Below, one piece after another: positions 1 to 10,725 of a stretch of 64,000 bases of DNA. The translations under genes and the position numbers were made by a program. The stretch's first letter is position 1. Every line of letters starts with the position of its first letter. Source of the DNA: Branchiostoma floridae (Eukaryota; Chordata; Leptocardii; Amphioxiformes; Branchiostomatidae); the NCBI RefSeq assembly GCF_000003815.2, contig NC_049982.1:4175259-4239258 (forward strand), written 5' to 3'. Below the pieces are notes generated by a model that was given only the letters and a program-made list of their open reading frames with translations, did not search any database and was not told the DNA's origin.

Positions 1-1200
1 ACAGTTTGTGACAGTCAAGTAATACACAACTTCTTCCCCGCAAACTGTACCTAAACAACACCAACCAAAAATATGTCAATATGGACGTCAAACACACACA
101 CACATGAACATACGTACTTGTGTGTCCGCTCCCATAGAGCCCGTTTACACCTGCCCCACTGGTGACCACCTGTCCCGGGTCTCCACGCGCCAGGGACCGT
201 CTGGGTGGGACAGGGGGAGGGGGGCTCGTTTGTTAACCACCTTAGCATAATCGATAACAGCAGGTGGACTCCCCTCACCAGTGAGATATTTCATTTACCA
301 TAAATCAATGAAAAGCGATGTTCATCCACGTGACGTTTATTCAAATGAAGTGAATAAACCGTCTAGTATACCGTCCAGCCATTTGCAGTTTCTTTCCACA
401 ATTCCTGGTAGACGAGTCCCAGTTTAGTATTGGTTTGAACCTTTTCATTTGTTTATTTGTGAGAAGTTCAAATCGGCCTGTAGGTCACTTTTGTCCGAAT
501 AAAAATGTCACAAATGACTTTGAATCATACATAATTAAGCTAAAGCTCGTGTTGTGCAGTGTTATGGTGGTGAAAATAAACAATGGCTATTGCATAAAGT
601 TTCGTAATATTGCTTGCAAAAATATATCTGACAACTTGTAACATTACGAGTAACGTTATCAGAGAATTCTATTTACCTGTACAAAAAATGATTAGATGCA
701 CTACCTAACAAACTGCCGCCTTCTACAACTCTTAAGTTTCTATGCTGGTAAAACGTGATGTAAATAAGACTAGACATGGGTCGTAAAATGGGCATGAAAA
801 AACGCGGCACTTGCATATCGCTAAAGACGAGAACCCGAGTCCATCCATGCATAAAAGAATGAGCGAGAGTTGCGTCCGAACTGAAATGATACGAAATTAT
901 TCAACCCTCAAAACGAAGTATTAGGAAACAAAGCACATAACGTGTTAGTCATTGATTACCGTCAATTTCTGCTGACCATATTTAGACACTTCTCCTCATG
1001 TTGACGACAATCGAATCGGGCTTGGAAGGTACCCTGGGGACGACAGCCTACCAAGGGGGAGGTGTGATGAATGTCCTGGGAACGATCAGTTAGAACGGCA
1101 ACAGCTGGGGAGGTCACGTGACAGACTATTCATCAACGTCAAGGGCGCGTAACTCATCTTACTCATTTTCATGTGAAGTTGAAAATGGCGTCCAGTCGCA
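1..1200. other. Non-coding DNA, no gene seen
   Basis: No convincing coding sequence or RNA gene on either strand. Short open frames are unlike any family I recognise. A short (CA)n run lies near 93-104. This is presumably far-upstream flank of the Lhx1/5 gene or intergenic DNA. Confidence 0.6.
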
Positions 1201-1204
1201 CAAC

Positions 1205-1370
1205 AATTGCACAACTAGTCCACTCGGGTTCAGTAGCAACCCTGCCTCTCTGGACCGGAACGTCGTGAGTTCGAACGCTGACTGAGTCGCTCACCCGACA
1301 CGCTTGCTACTGGAAGGGGTTGCAGTCGTTAGCACAGGACGTTAAGCTGTGGTCCACTGAAATTGTGCAT
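1205..1370 (+). repeat. Probable tRNA-derived SINE remnant
   Basis: A box-B-like motif (GAGTTCGAACGC, about 1267-1278) is followed by a GGTTGCAGTC segment and then GACGTTAAGCTGTGGTCCACT near 1340-1360. That order and the last motif resemble the body of tRNA-derived SINEs of marine invertebrates, from memory only. No clear box A or poly-A tail is seen, so the copy may be truncated. Confidence 0.4.
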
Positions 1371-1415
1371 TGTATTGCTAAAGAGAGTGAGGGGGGAATT
1401 ATCTGTTAGCATGGA

Positions 1416-1610
1416 GCTGTAAATACTGTTAAGTTCGCGGGGATTTACTTTCGCGGTAGCGGGAAAATGAGTGAGTTTGCGGTAGCGCCATATAGACTAC
1501 TGCAGTCTATAATGGAAACAAGTTTGCGGTGGTTTTACGTTCGTGGTGAAGTGGTCACCGCAAAAATCATGAGCACAAAACCACCGCGAACATTTCTGCA
1601 TTTACAGTAC
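1416..1610. mobile_element. Palindromic MITE with TTCGCGG-rich ends
   Basis: The left end (CTGTAAATACTGTTAAGTTCG from 1417) and the reverse complement of the right end (CTGTAAATGCAGAAATGTTC) match imperfectly over about 28 bp. Inside, further GTTCGCGGT and ACCGCGAAC blocks face each other, so the whole 195 bp is foldable. There is no coding capacity. The open frame at 1467-1700 merely reads through it. Confidence 0.65.
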
Positions 1611-1688
1611 CGTACATCAAGTATGTGCTTACATAGCGCCTGTCTTCTCTGTCATGACCACGATGGAGGAGTAGATCAAATGTTAGCT

Positions 1689-1814
1689 GAACTGGTTTAA
1701 CCAAGGCACCATCCTCCGTAAATCGCTGACTCATTCATTTCGCTTGCTAACCACTGCAAACGAATAGACCGAGTCAGCGTTTACAGAGGATGGTATCCTG
1801 ACTAGAACTGGTTT
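1689..1814. mobile_element. Small palindromic element with 10-bp flanking repeat
   Basis: Inverted arms at 1708-1730 and 1773-1794 (ACCATCCTCCGTAAATCGCTG against its near complement) are flanked by a perfect 10-bp direct repeat GAACTGGTTT at 1689-1698 and 1805-1814. The intervening 106 bp has no ORF. A duplication of this length is typical of Mutator-like elements. That assignment is inference. Confidence 0.55.
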
Positions 1815-2560
1815 GAGATCACTGTTTAATTTTTTAGATTCTCCCACTTGTATAAAAGCGAGCTAACATCTAAAACTTTCACCCCGCCATGCGCCAGTTC
1901 TGTCGACAAAACGCCCCAGCTCGCAAGGTAGCAATCCCAATGGTGCAGCCGCAGTGCACGGGCTATCAAAAAATCATTACGCTTTGTTCCAACTTGCCAA
2001 GCGTCCAAAACGTTCCTCATGTCACGTTTCGTGGTCAGTCTGATTTGCCCTCACCCGAAGGTGTACACAGGTTCGCTATCCAGGCGATATTCAATCCATC
2101 TGACTCTGGCAGTTACTTTGAACAATGGACCACAGTTAAGAACGTTCTATCCTGGCGATATTTACGACGGCTTTAAGCAGCAAGTCTCATGTACAGACAG
2201 AACGTGAGATTACCGGTTTTATTTACATCGTCACAATTTGAGACAAAGTGATCCGTAACTGAAGCGGAGGCGGTCTTATTTCATGGATGTTAGTGGATCT
2301 GATACAACTCGGGTTCTCATCGCTCTCTCTCGTCCCCAAAGATTTCCCTCCAACGTGGGAACGAGGTTAAGTGTGACATATCAGGACCGTGTCGAGACGG
2401 ACAGGGGACTGTGTCGGGCGGCTGACAGTCGCCTGGTGGTTGACACCATCAGCGATTAGCCTCCACCAGGCCTTCCTACGGGGTGCGGGGATAGTAGACT
2501 TCGACAAAATAATCTGGAAGTTGGCCAGGGGAGTCAGTCCACGCTTAGGTGCATATTTCC
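1815..2560. other. Non-coding DNA
   Basis: Nothing recognisable. The short open frames at 1889-2207 and 2389-2895 show no family signature and overlap repeats found elsewhere in the window. Confidence 0.5.
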
Positions 2561-2564
2561 CCTC

Positions 2565-2665
2565 CGGCCGACCTACTCCTCTGGTAGCAAAACTCCCCTG
2601 GCAAATTATTGTCCCTATAATAGCCAGCGTAGTCAGTCTGGCAGAGACTAGTCAGTGCTGTGTTC
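2565..2665. repeat. Dispersed repeat, copy 1
   Basis: The stretch GGCCGACCTACTCCTCTGG through the GGCAGAGACTAG motif matches 34778-34832 plus 35208-35240, where the same two blocks are split by about 370 bp. Class unknown. It is probably part of a non-autonomous transposon. Confidence 0.5.
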
Positions 2666-4255
2666 TGAACAATGGACGGTACCGCGAACTAGATAGTATA
2701 CCGTTAGCTATAGTCCGGTCTCTACTTGACCTCCCCAAAACCGTGTGGACATTTTTTATGCCCTTAGATAAACCTTGTATAAGAAATATTTTTTTCCTAC
2801 ATCTACACAGACTGTATACAGTACAAAGAAGCGAAAAGATGTTGACTACTCTATGTATAGTGTACTCGTCTTGTTGTTTCTACTTTCCTGTATAGTTACG
2901 TTTTTAACATCAAACTATCAACGATCTGTACCTACTGTAACCTACCCCTTCGAGGTACAATTGTAAATCGGCCCGAATAGGGTTGGTCAGTATACTATAG
3001 TTAGCTCACGCCACCAGACAGTATAGTGTAGAGATCGACTATGGTTGCCAACTTGCACTCGTCTTTCCGGCTAACGACCTGCAAATTATCCAGCCTATTT
3101 GGCAATATTGACTTGTTTATCTGCAACCACAATGAGTCTAGCGCAGACAACAAGCATACTATGACAACTGCTCTTGTGATAATGGTTCTAGACGCTTTGG
3201 ATGCGGTGCTTTATCGTCCAAAGTCTAGGGAGGTCTTGTCTGACCTAGTCTACTGTCAGATTTTCTCAACGCTGAAGCGCCAGTATTCTGAAAGGCAAGC
3301 ACAACTTTAGCACTTTGCCAAGTCTTTGATTTACTTCTGAACTTACAAACTTTGTAATTTACTTTTTTAAAGGAAGACAGACCACTTCTTCTGAACTCTT
3401 CTGGGGGGCAGCACTCAACTTTGTTTCGAAGGTATCAATATTTATGACGCATAACTATTCCCTTGTCATATGTTATGTCTAACTGTCTAGGAAACTTAAA
3501 GACTCCAAAACAACAATTGTCCTGGAGTTGACACTATGATTTAGCATTGTAGGGTTTACAGATGAGTGCTAGTAATTGATTTTACTCTATTCTACGTCCA
3601 CGTGACTTCTCGTGACCCATTGTCAGCCGATACACAGCCCGGACAACGGCGACGACGCGGACGTGAAAGGGAGCAGCGTTCCGTGCGTTCCGGACTTGAG
3701 AGGAGACACGACAGAATGATTCAGCACCAATTTGTACGGCTTCAAACGTGTTGGTTCCGCTTCCACACCGGCTAATTTGGCATCTGTGCCTTTTGTTGCT
3801 GGTGGGCAGAAATATTTATGTGAGTTTGCGGAATTTCAATTTCATGGTTAAACCGCCCATGCATGCCGAATGCGGCGTCCCCAAATTGCATTGTTCAACT
3901 TTGTTCGTGTCTGTACTTTTCACGGAAACTTTGGCGATTTTTCATTGGCGAGACACAAAGAAGTAACTATGATATGTGGCTCAAAGTACGTACCACCGAA
4001 ACAAGGTTAGACAGGGATTCAGGGTTGTCTCCGACTTAACTTGTTAATGTATGTAAATTTTACAGAACGTTTAGCGATTCTTCATAAATTTATGAGACAG
4101 AAAGTTTGTTGTCACGCTTCAAAGCTATATATTTGAATGTATGGAGTAGATAGTCGAACCACTGGCTTGTGGTTCTGATTTTGCTTATGTATAAATGTAA
4201 GAAAACTTTTGTCTCGAGGACCTTACAATGTCCTTAGCGTTTGTTTGAAGTTGCT
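2666..4255. other. Non-coding DNA, no gene seen
   Basis: Several open frames of 60-90 codons exist, but none shows a recognisable domain or splice signal. Around 2790-2840 a weak similarity to the LINE ORF2 tail near 10635 and 47640 (CACAAAGAAGCGA-like) hints at an old LINE fragment. Confidence 0.45.
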
Positions 4256-4269
4256 TAATTAAAACAATG

Positions 4270-4345
4270 AAACACACACATACACAGAAAGAGAGAGAAA
4301 CACAGACACAAACACACACACACACACACACAAACAAACAAACAC
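4270..4345. repeat. (CA)n microsatellite
   Basis: Impure CA/ACAC repeats with GAGA and AAAC interruptions, followed by non-repetitive DNA. The open frame on the minus strand here is a product of the repeat. Confidence 0.8.
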
Positions 4346-4918
4346 ATACATGGCATCAATCCACAGAGGACTTTCCAACAAAGACACTTGTGTTGAAAAC
4401 AATAACATCATGAGGTGGAGCATGTAAGAAGACACGACACACAAACACAGAACAATCAGATAACCTCTGCTCTTAAGTTACTTAAGGTACTTCTTAAGTT
4501 CTTAAACGTTCTCCAAAAGGAGTCACCACACGAATTCGTGTTCTTCTGACAAACTACACCCAAACTCTTGACAGGGTTATAATTGACATCAAATGTCCAG
4601 TTTGGCGGAGGTTATATCAGTGCTACTACTACCACTTCCATCGCTGCTTTTAATTTCCAATCAGAGCCTGTTTGTAACCCCTGGTGACCCCAGGGGCGCT
4701 GCTGCTGACCCGAGGCGCGGCGTGGCCGTCTCGCCGTGACCGTGACTGATCAATGTGGGCCGCTGATCGGTCCGGCTTCCGCTGTCCAAACTCTAAACGT
4801 TTGTTGTAGACGGACAGACACAAAAGTCTTCTTCTGTATCATTGTCCATTCGTCGTTCTATCGTGAGACCATAGAGGTGATAATGATGATATGAGGAACA
4901 GGAAGGAACGCACTCGAG

Positions 4919-5075
4919 AGCACGCAGACACACAGATATACACACACACATACACGCACGCACACACACACAAATATTCACGCACAAGTACACGCACACG
5001 TACATGCACACATACACGCACGCATACATAAGCACACACATACAAAGGCACACACACACGCACACGCGCTGCCAC
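4919..5075. repeat. Compound (CA)n/(CACG)n microsatellite
   Basis: About 155 bp of CA-rich repeat with CG and TA interruptions. It makes the two minus-strand open frames of 78 and 181 codons appear, with alternating Cys/Val. These are not genes. Confidence 0.85.
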
Positions 5076-5559
5076 AGTGCCAGTGATTCTTTAGCCTCTT
5101 GCGCAGGCCTTCTGGGCAACAGACGGTACGGTTTTCTTAGGGCTTCGGGGCCGATTTGTGCTATTTTCTGACCAAACTTGATCGGTGGTGTACAGCTGTA
5201 ACGCTTGACCATGGACATATCAGAACACTTAAGCGAACAGCGAAAATCGGACCAAATCCATAGAAAAACACCTGCCACCCAGAAGTCATTCACATGAGGC
5301 TTATGTTTCTTCTTGTTCCTTTCCCTATCCAGTGGCAAAACTTTTTAAAAGCCCCACACGACGACAACCTGCCGGAATCTTGCTGACACTTGGACAAATC
5401 TAGACCCTTTGTTGTTGTGTGTGTTTCACGCGGCGATCGACTTGGAATGCCGAATGCGGAATTAAAGCGTTCCTTATCGGTTGCGCATCTAAGTGAGCTA
5501 TTTTGTTGTCATTACACGCGTACTTGGGCGCCGGTGGGTGGGTGGTGCCTTATTGGAAG

Positions 5560-6335
5560 TGTGCTGACAGCCAGGCTAACTGTTTTATCTCGGAGAATAA
5601 CTCACCTTCAGGGCTTTGGCCTTCCTACCTACAGGGTTAGCCTTAGAACAGGCTTTACGAAGGGCGCACTTGGGCGCTGGTGGGTGGGATTACGGTGCGT
5701 GTCAAGCTTGCGTCACTGTGGGGTTCATTCACTGCGTCACTGTTTGGATATTTTCTCCGATTTTGTATGATTTAGATATTGTGTAATACGTAAAAGTATG
5801 ACTTAGAAGACGACAAAATACGCAAAAAGAAAGAAAATTCATTCTTAATCTCTGAAATTCGAACCCCGCAGTGACGCAAGCTTGACAGAAGTGCGGTGGG
5901 AGACCACCTCTATTGGGAGTATGCTGACAGCCAGACTAACTTAGTAACTGTTTTATCTTTGGAAGGCTTCGCGGTGGGCCTACAGGGGTAGCCTTAAAAG
6001 GGCTCTGCGGCGGACCTACAGAGGTAGCCTTAAAACAGGCTCTGCGGAGGGCGCCTGTGAATGGGCGGTGTCGTGACTGACTCGTGCCAATGGAGAGTAC
6101 TGACAGCCAGACTAACTGGAGAAGAGCCTGCCTTCAGGACTTACGCAGGCTTCGCCGTGGGCCTAGAGCGAGGGGTTAGCCTAAAGAAAAGGCTCTGTGG
6201 AGGGCGCACTTGATCACTCGTAGGTGGATGGTGTGCCAAGGGTGTGCTGATAGCCAGACTAACTGTTTTATCTCGGAGAAACCTTCAGGTCTTTTGGCCC
6301 TTTTACAGGATTCGCGATGGGCCTATATGGGCTAG
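5560..6335 (+). repeat. Tandem repeat of about 140-180 bp, left block
   Basis: The phrase GCTGACAGCCAGACTAACT, or a close variant, recurs near 5567, 5928, 6107 and 6247. Each copy is followed by TGTTTTATCTC, CCTTCAGG, and a block like TTAGCCTTAAAACAGGCTCT. Units are about 140-180 bp. The array is interrupted by a palindromic MITE at 5700 and cut by a larger insertion at 6336, after which it resumes at 7931. Confidence 0.75.
5700..5886. mobile_element. Palindromic MITE inside the tandem repeat
   Basis: Inverted terminal repeats at 5701-5726 and 5861-5886 (GTCAAGCTTGCGTCACTG...) match 25 of 26. GTGCG lies just before the left end and again shortly after the right end, as a possible target duplication. 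The 130-bp interior is AT-rich and non-coding. Confidence 0.65.
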
Positions 6336-7930
6336 TAGGGCTGGGTACCGATACAGCGTACCGGTACAAAACCGTTTTTTCTCATTGGACCGGTCCAGAA
6401 AAACCGGACATGAAAAAATTAGGTGGACCGGATGTTGGACCTATTAGGAAATCAACAGATTATTTGATCAGGCATTCACACTTTTGGGCGTTTGCAAGTG
6501 GAAGAAAATAACAAGAGTGAAGTAGGGTAGAGTTTATAGTCATCTCTACCAGGTTTTACAGTCAACCGTACAGTTGCAGTTAGCGTTGTAGGATTCTAAG
6601 ACGCCAGTGATAGTCTATTACTCCACCACACAGATTTCTTTGTAGTGAAATGGACCATTGGTATGAGTCATACTGCATCAGTTCCAGGTTCAGGTCCGAA
6701 CCTGGACCTGATCCTCTGGACCTGAACCGGACCTGGACCTAAATTTTCTGTACCGGTGTGACAGCGATCTCGCCCCCCCGGCGATCTCGCCCCCCCGGGG
6801 GGCGAGATCACTAGCGTTTTCGCCCCCCCTTTAGCGTTTTCGCCCCCCCCCCCCCCCAAGAGCAGCTGGTTACTACATATTACAGGTGCGCTATCTGGTA
6901 CTATACTACACCTGGGGAGTAACGTATATGGTGTGTTACCTGGTACCTATATGGCACCTTATTACCCTACCGTAAGATGTCATACCTCGAAAGTCGATAC
7001 TATATTCTTCAGTGCAAACATGACATTGAAATGAAAAAGACAATTTTTGCAGCTGAGGTGGCATAAAAACAGTGCTACTGCGAACGTATAAATCAACACC
7101 GTCTATGGTACGGAATACGTCAGCTATATGTTTTCAATTTGTCACAGTGTTTTCTTTCTTGTGCTGGAAACATCTCCAAAGCACTAACAAAAACACACGT
7201 GAATAATAGTTTCTCATTATAAACACTATCTACGCGCAAGTTGATATAGCTGTTGCTAAATGCTACACAGACACTGGTAAAGTACCAGTCTTAAGAAACA
7301 CGGGTAAATGCATCAGTTCCTAAATACTAGAAAAAAACAGTCATGTTGGAGGTGAAGATATCCCTTGGCCAGGTGCATATACCAAAATGTGCGTTATTCT
7401 AATTAATACCTAATATTTGCATAATTAATAAAGACATTACATAGTTCTTTTGTGGTCACTTCATGGTAGAGACTTCATATTGGAGATATATAGGTTGCTT
7501 GAGGACAGGTGAATACAATGAAATACATCTTATGTCAAGAATCAGGTACATTTGTATATGCAATAATGGGAATACAAGGGACCCAACCCTCCTTGTCTGA
7601 AACAAGTCCAACTATCTTATTACCATGTAATTACGTTAATATTGATACTATGAATGCAGTTATGTATCAAACTCGTGTACTTATATCATTCTGAAACTGC
7701 ATTTTGTGATTTATACCAATCAACTTCTAAAATGTCATGTAAACCCGTTTTTTTTGGGGGGGGGGCGAAATCGCTAAAGGGGGGCGAGGTAGGGGGGCGA
7801 GATCACTAGCCGGGGAGGGCGAGATCGCTAGTGATTTCGCCCCGGGGGGGCGAGATCGCTAGTGATTTCGCCCCCGGGGGGGCGAGATCACGGGGGGGCG
7901 AGATCGCTGTCACACCTGTACCCACCCCTA
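6336..7930. mobile_element. hAT-like MITE, split by a nested element
   Basis: The left end TAGGGCTGGGTACCGATAC and the reverse complement of the right end (TAGGGGTGGGTAC) form terminal repeats. TAGGGCTGGG resembles known hAT termini, from memory. Inverted GGTCCAGGTCCGG-type blocks near 6390-6440 and 6680-6750 form inner arms. The tandem repeat flanking both sides continues across the insertion. The element is interrupted at 6756-7915 by another MITE. No clear 8-bp target duplication is visible. Confidence 0.6.
6756..7915. mobile_element. Nested MITE with long C-run/G-run arms
   Basis: The first 25 bp (GTGTGACAGCGATCTCGCCC...) and the last 25 bp are perfect reverse complements. Behind them are roughly 105-bp and 170-bp arms built from repeats of GCGATCTCGCCCCCC and GCGAGATCGCTAGTGATTTC, in opposite orientation. 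The interior (about 6861-7746) is AT-rich and shows no transposase. The insertion point lies within the hAT-like element, which resumes as CTGTACCCACCCCTA. Confidence 0.75.
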
Positions 7931-8145
7931 TTGAAACAGGCTCTGCGGATGGCGCGCCTGTGCGCCTGTGAGTGTGCTGACAGCCAGACTAATTGTTTTA
8001 TATCACAGAAGTCAAGAGCCTGCCTTCAGGGATTTGACAGGCTTCGCGACGGACCTACAGGGGTTAGCCTTAAAACAGGCTGGAGGGTACGGGCGTGTGT
8101 ATGTGGTACCGCAATGAAGGTATGCTGACAGCCAGACTAACTGAA
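7931..8145 (+). repeat. Tandem repeat of about 150 bp, right block
   Basis: Continuation of the 5.56-6.34 kb array. GCTGACAGCCAGACTAA occurs near 7976 and 8125, with the same CCTTCAGG and TTAGCCTTAAAACAGGCT blocks between. It shows that both MITEs inserted into an existing array. Confidence 0.7.
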
Positions 8146-8430
8146 TGAAAGAAAGAATGAGTGAATGGATGAATGAATCATTGAATGGATGGATGGATGA
8201 ATGGATGAATGAATGAATGATATATTTATTGCGCAACAATTGCAACGGTGACAATGTATGGCAATGTAAAATGAAATAATTTATGACACTGGTAAAATAA
8301 AACAAAATGAAACATCTTGACATTCAAGCGATCGCTTGTGAGAGCCACGTTTGTGAGATTTGACACCCAGTTCAATATCGACGTCCCCTGCTCTTGGTCC
8401 ACATCTTGTGGGTGTGCCTCTTGCACTGCT
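8146..8430 (-). mobile_element. Probable 3' end of a LINE, minus strand
   Basis: Read on the minus strand, the sequence ends ...GCGCAATAAATATATCATTC followed by (ATTC)n and (ATCC)n. This is a typical 3' tail of a 5'-truncated LINE with a short tandem tail. No complete coding domain is retained. Confidence 0.5.
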
Positions 8431-8715
8431 TTAAGGCTACATTAGTATTGTAATTAGCTTTTTACTCTGTATATAATGATATTTGATAATTTTGTATACA
8501 ATCAATTCTGTGTATAATTGTCACCGAATTGTATATTTATGTCTACTGACTTTTGATGTCTAATGTTTATTGTTTGATTTTGGTTTCGTATTGTTTTCTA
8601 TTATCATTTCAGGTTTGGGAGGACAACTTGTAAAGGTGTTGATACACCTGTTTTGTCCTCCCTTCCACTTGTTTTTGCATGTGGTAAATTCAAATAAAGA
8701 AAGAAATAAAGAAAT
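8431..8715 (+). mobile_element. LINE 3' untranslated tail with stem-loop
   Basis: AT-rich 3' UTR-like DNA ends in a hairpin and then AAATTCAAATAAAGAAAG repeats. The hairpin has outer arms GGGAGGACAA (8617-8626) and TTGTCCTCCC (8653-8662), and an inner AGGTGT/ACACCT stem. In several LINE clades a 3' stem-loop plus short tandem tail is recognised by the element's reverse transcriptase. It is a 5'-truncated copy. Confidence 0.55.
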
Positions 8716-9590
8716 CAAACGTATAGGTAACAAAAGTGACAGTTAGGTACTATATATATTACAACAGTTCTAATTACTACATTACTAGTGGACTACATCA
8801 ATTGGTACCGATATTATTTGTTTGTGGGTGGCAGTACTGCACTGACAAGCCTGCTAACTACCTTATCTAGTGAAGACCTCGCCTCGGGCTGTAGGCGGGA
8901 ACACCGCCGCGGTGGTGGGCAGATAGAGAACTGGGTCATGGGCGTCGTGTGGGGACTTCTTTATCTGTTCTATGGGCGAAAAATGCTGAGCTAAACACCG
9001 AAGAGAGTTTGAAGTAAACCGCTCGGCAATATGTGTTTTTATAAGAAATGATAAGAAATAAAAAGGCGACTCGTTGAAAGAGATTGAAAAATCTATCCGA
9101 TGGGCATGGCAACAAGAATTGTATAAACGGTTCACTGTTCTTTTTGTAAGATGTGGTCTTAATTGCTAATTACTTATTGCACAAAGAGACAAGAGGAAGC
9201 CGGAACTTTGTCGTCAATTACTATTTCATGGCAAACGTTTATGTATGTTATTTGTATTTTCTAATTGTACACTTATTAGACCTAGTTCAAGACGACCTGT
9301 ATGTAGCCTGTTACGACACAGGGCTATAGGCCATTATTCATACACTATTTCGTCCTGAAGGTACATGTATCCCTCACAAGAGTTTGTATGAGTTGCGTAT
9401 TGACATTATTTTGGTTTAGGTAAAGTTTGCGTGAAAGAAATTTTACTTTGAATATTACTGTGAAGCGTTGTTATCAGACCGAAAATACTTTTGTCTCGGT
9501 CTCAAACTTAATCTAACCCAAAAATGTAAGTACGATACTCTTACGAACTTGAATATGCACACTCATGTGACCGCTCCCTGATAACATAGA
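8716..9590. other. Non-coding DNA
   Basis: AT-rich, with no recognisable gene or repeat. Open frames at 8788-9135 lack any family signature. Confidence 0.5.
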
Positions 9591-9597
9591 CATACTC

Positions 9598-9759
9598 TCC
9601 AAGCAGAGGTTAGGCATCCGGCTGTTTGTTAACGTTTTTTGTGCGTTTTGTTTTTGTCGGGCTTTCTATTTTGTAATCAAGAAAACAGTACAGAATAGAA
9701 GCCAGACAAAAACGCATAAGAAAAGTAAAAACACAGCATGAGCCTTACCTCTGCTTGGA
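9598..9759. mobile_element. Palindromic MITE, CCAAGCAG family
   Basis: Terminal repeats TCCAAGCAGAGGTTAGGC (from 9598) and its complement (to 9759). Inside are a second pair of arms, GCGTTTTGTTTTTGTCGGG against its near complement near 9700-9720. Related CCAAGCAGATGTTAG ends occur at 10064, 19690, 22664, 22699 and 24055, so this is a local MITE family. Confidence 0.7.
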
Positions 9760-10022
9760 CAGTAACGCAGGCACACATAGCACACAGGTCAGTCTCTGGG
9801 CGACCCAATTGTCTCATTTTTCACCGACTCTCTCAGACCGATGACCTGTCGCTTTTTTTTCTCGCCGTGACCGTCCCCGTCGGAGCTGAGAAAGTTCAGG
9901 TCTGCCGTGTTTATTGTGATAACCCTCCGCCCGTGACAACTGAGTTGACGCCTTCTGCCCTTCGTCTGTCGGCTGCCGGGGAAGCTTAGCGTTCCGCGCC
10001 GGCGCACAGACATGTACAGGCT

Positions 10023-10476
10023 AGGTGAGACACGCACGTGGCGGGGTCTATATACTCTATGTACTCTCCAAGCAGAGGTTGGTGGGGGAAAATCGTGACC
10101 TTTTCCTTATATGCCGTCCTCTTGGTGGGGAGTTTTCTTCAAACTGCCATCGCTATACTGTTCAATTGCCGGTTTTCAAGTCTTTCTACAGCAACAGTTT
10201 CTTTCACCGGACAGCCAAACTATGGAAATCTCTCGACGACAACTGCTTCCCTCCTGTAGTACAACCTTCAAAACAAATGTCCACCGTTATCTCCGTGTAC
10301 AGTTATTTCCAACTTCTTAATGCCTTGAAGTGGTCTAATGACCTTGCTCTAAGCAATCTCGTTTAAAAAAGGATCCGGCTCAGTCTCAGTAGTCTTTCGC
10401 GTCAGTTTTTGCGACAAGATCAGTTTCCGAAAGTTTTCAGGATAGGCCAGGTGAGACCGCACGTGGCGGGGTCTAT
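10023..10476 (+). mobile_element. LINE ORF2 C-terminal fragment between direct repeats
   Basis: In one frame 10150-10250 reads like FKSFYSNSFFHRTAKLWKSL. A frameshift later it reads FKTNVHRYLRV (10267-10299). This is the usual tail of LINE reverse transcriptase ORFs (…NSFFHRT…LW.SL…FK…V.RYL). A 28-bp block (AGGTGAGACACGCACGTGG...) precedes it at 10023-10051 and recurs at 10449-10476 after it. The copy is frameshifted and dead. Confidence 0.55.
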
Positions 10477-10479
10477 GAA

Positions 10480-10725
10480 GTAGAATGTGGTCTACTGATG
10501 ACAAAGAGAGAGCTGAACTTTATAGACTAATAAAACCTATGTTTCCCTACCTCATACACGTGACCTAAGTAATTCAATTTCAGGTTCCTAATGGATTTAG
10601 ACAAAACTTTGGTTGTAAAACATACATGTCTGTTCCTACATTTTCACCATCACAAAGAAGCAAAAAGAATCCAAATTCATTTAGTAGAATATGATTTCTG
10701 TCTTAGGTGGTCATTTTATGTATAT
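10480..10725 (+). pseudogene. LINE ORF2 C-terminal fragment, family B
   Basis: The stretch from GTAGAATGT (10481) through the GGATTTAGACAAAACTTTG block to the CACAAAGAAGC block aligns with 47460-47670. Translation resembles VEC...ELYRLI...LDKTLVVKHTCLF, the region after the C-terminal zinc-knuckle-like motif of a LINE ORF2. Stops and frameshifts are present. Confidence 0.55.

Noticed and set aside
2389-2895. 168-codon plus-strand frame
   Set aside because: Overlaps a dispersed repeat seen at 34.8 kb and lacks any family signature.
4793-5338. Open frames of 181 and 78 codons on the minus strand
   Set aside because: They run through a (CA)n/(CACG)n microsatellite and encode Cys/Val low-complexity sequence.
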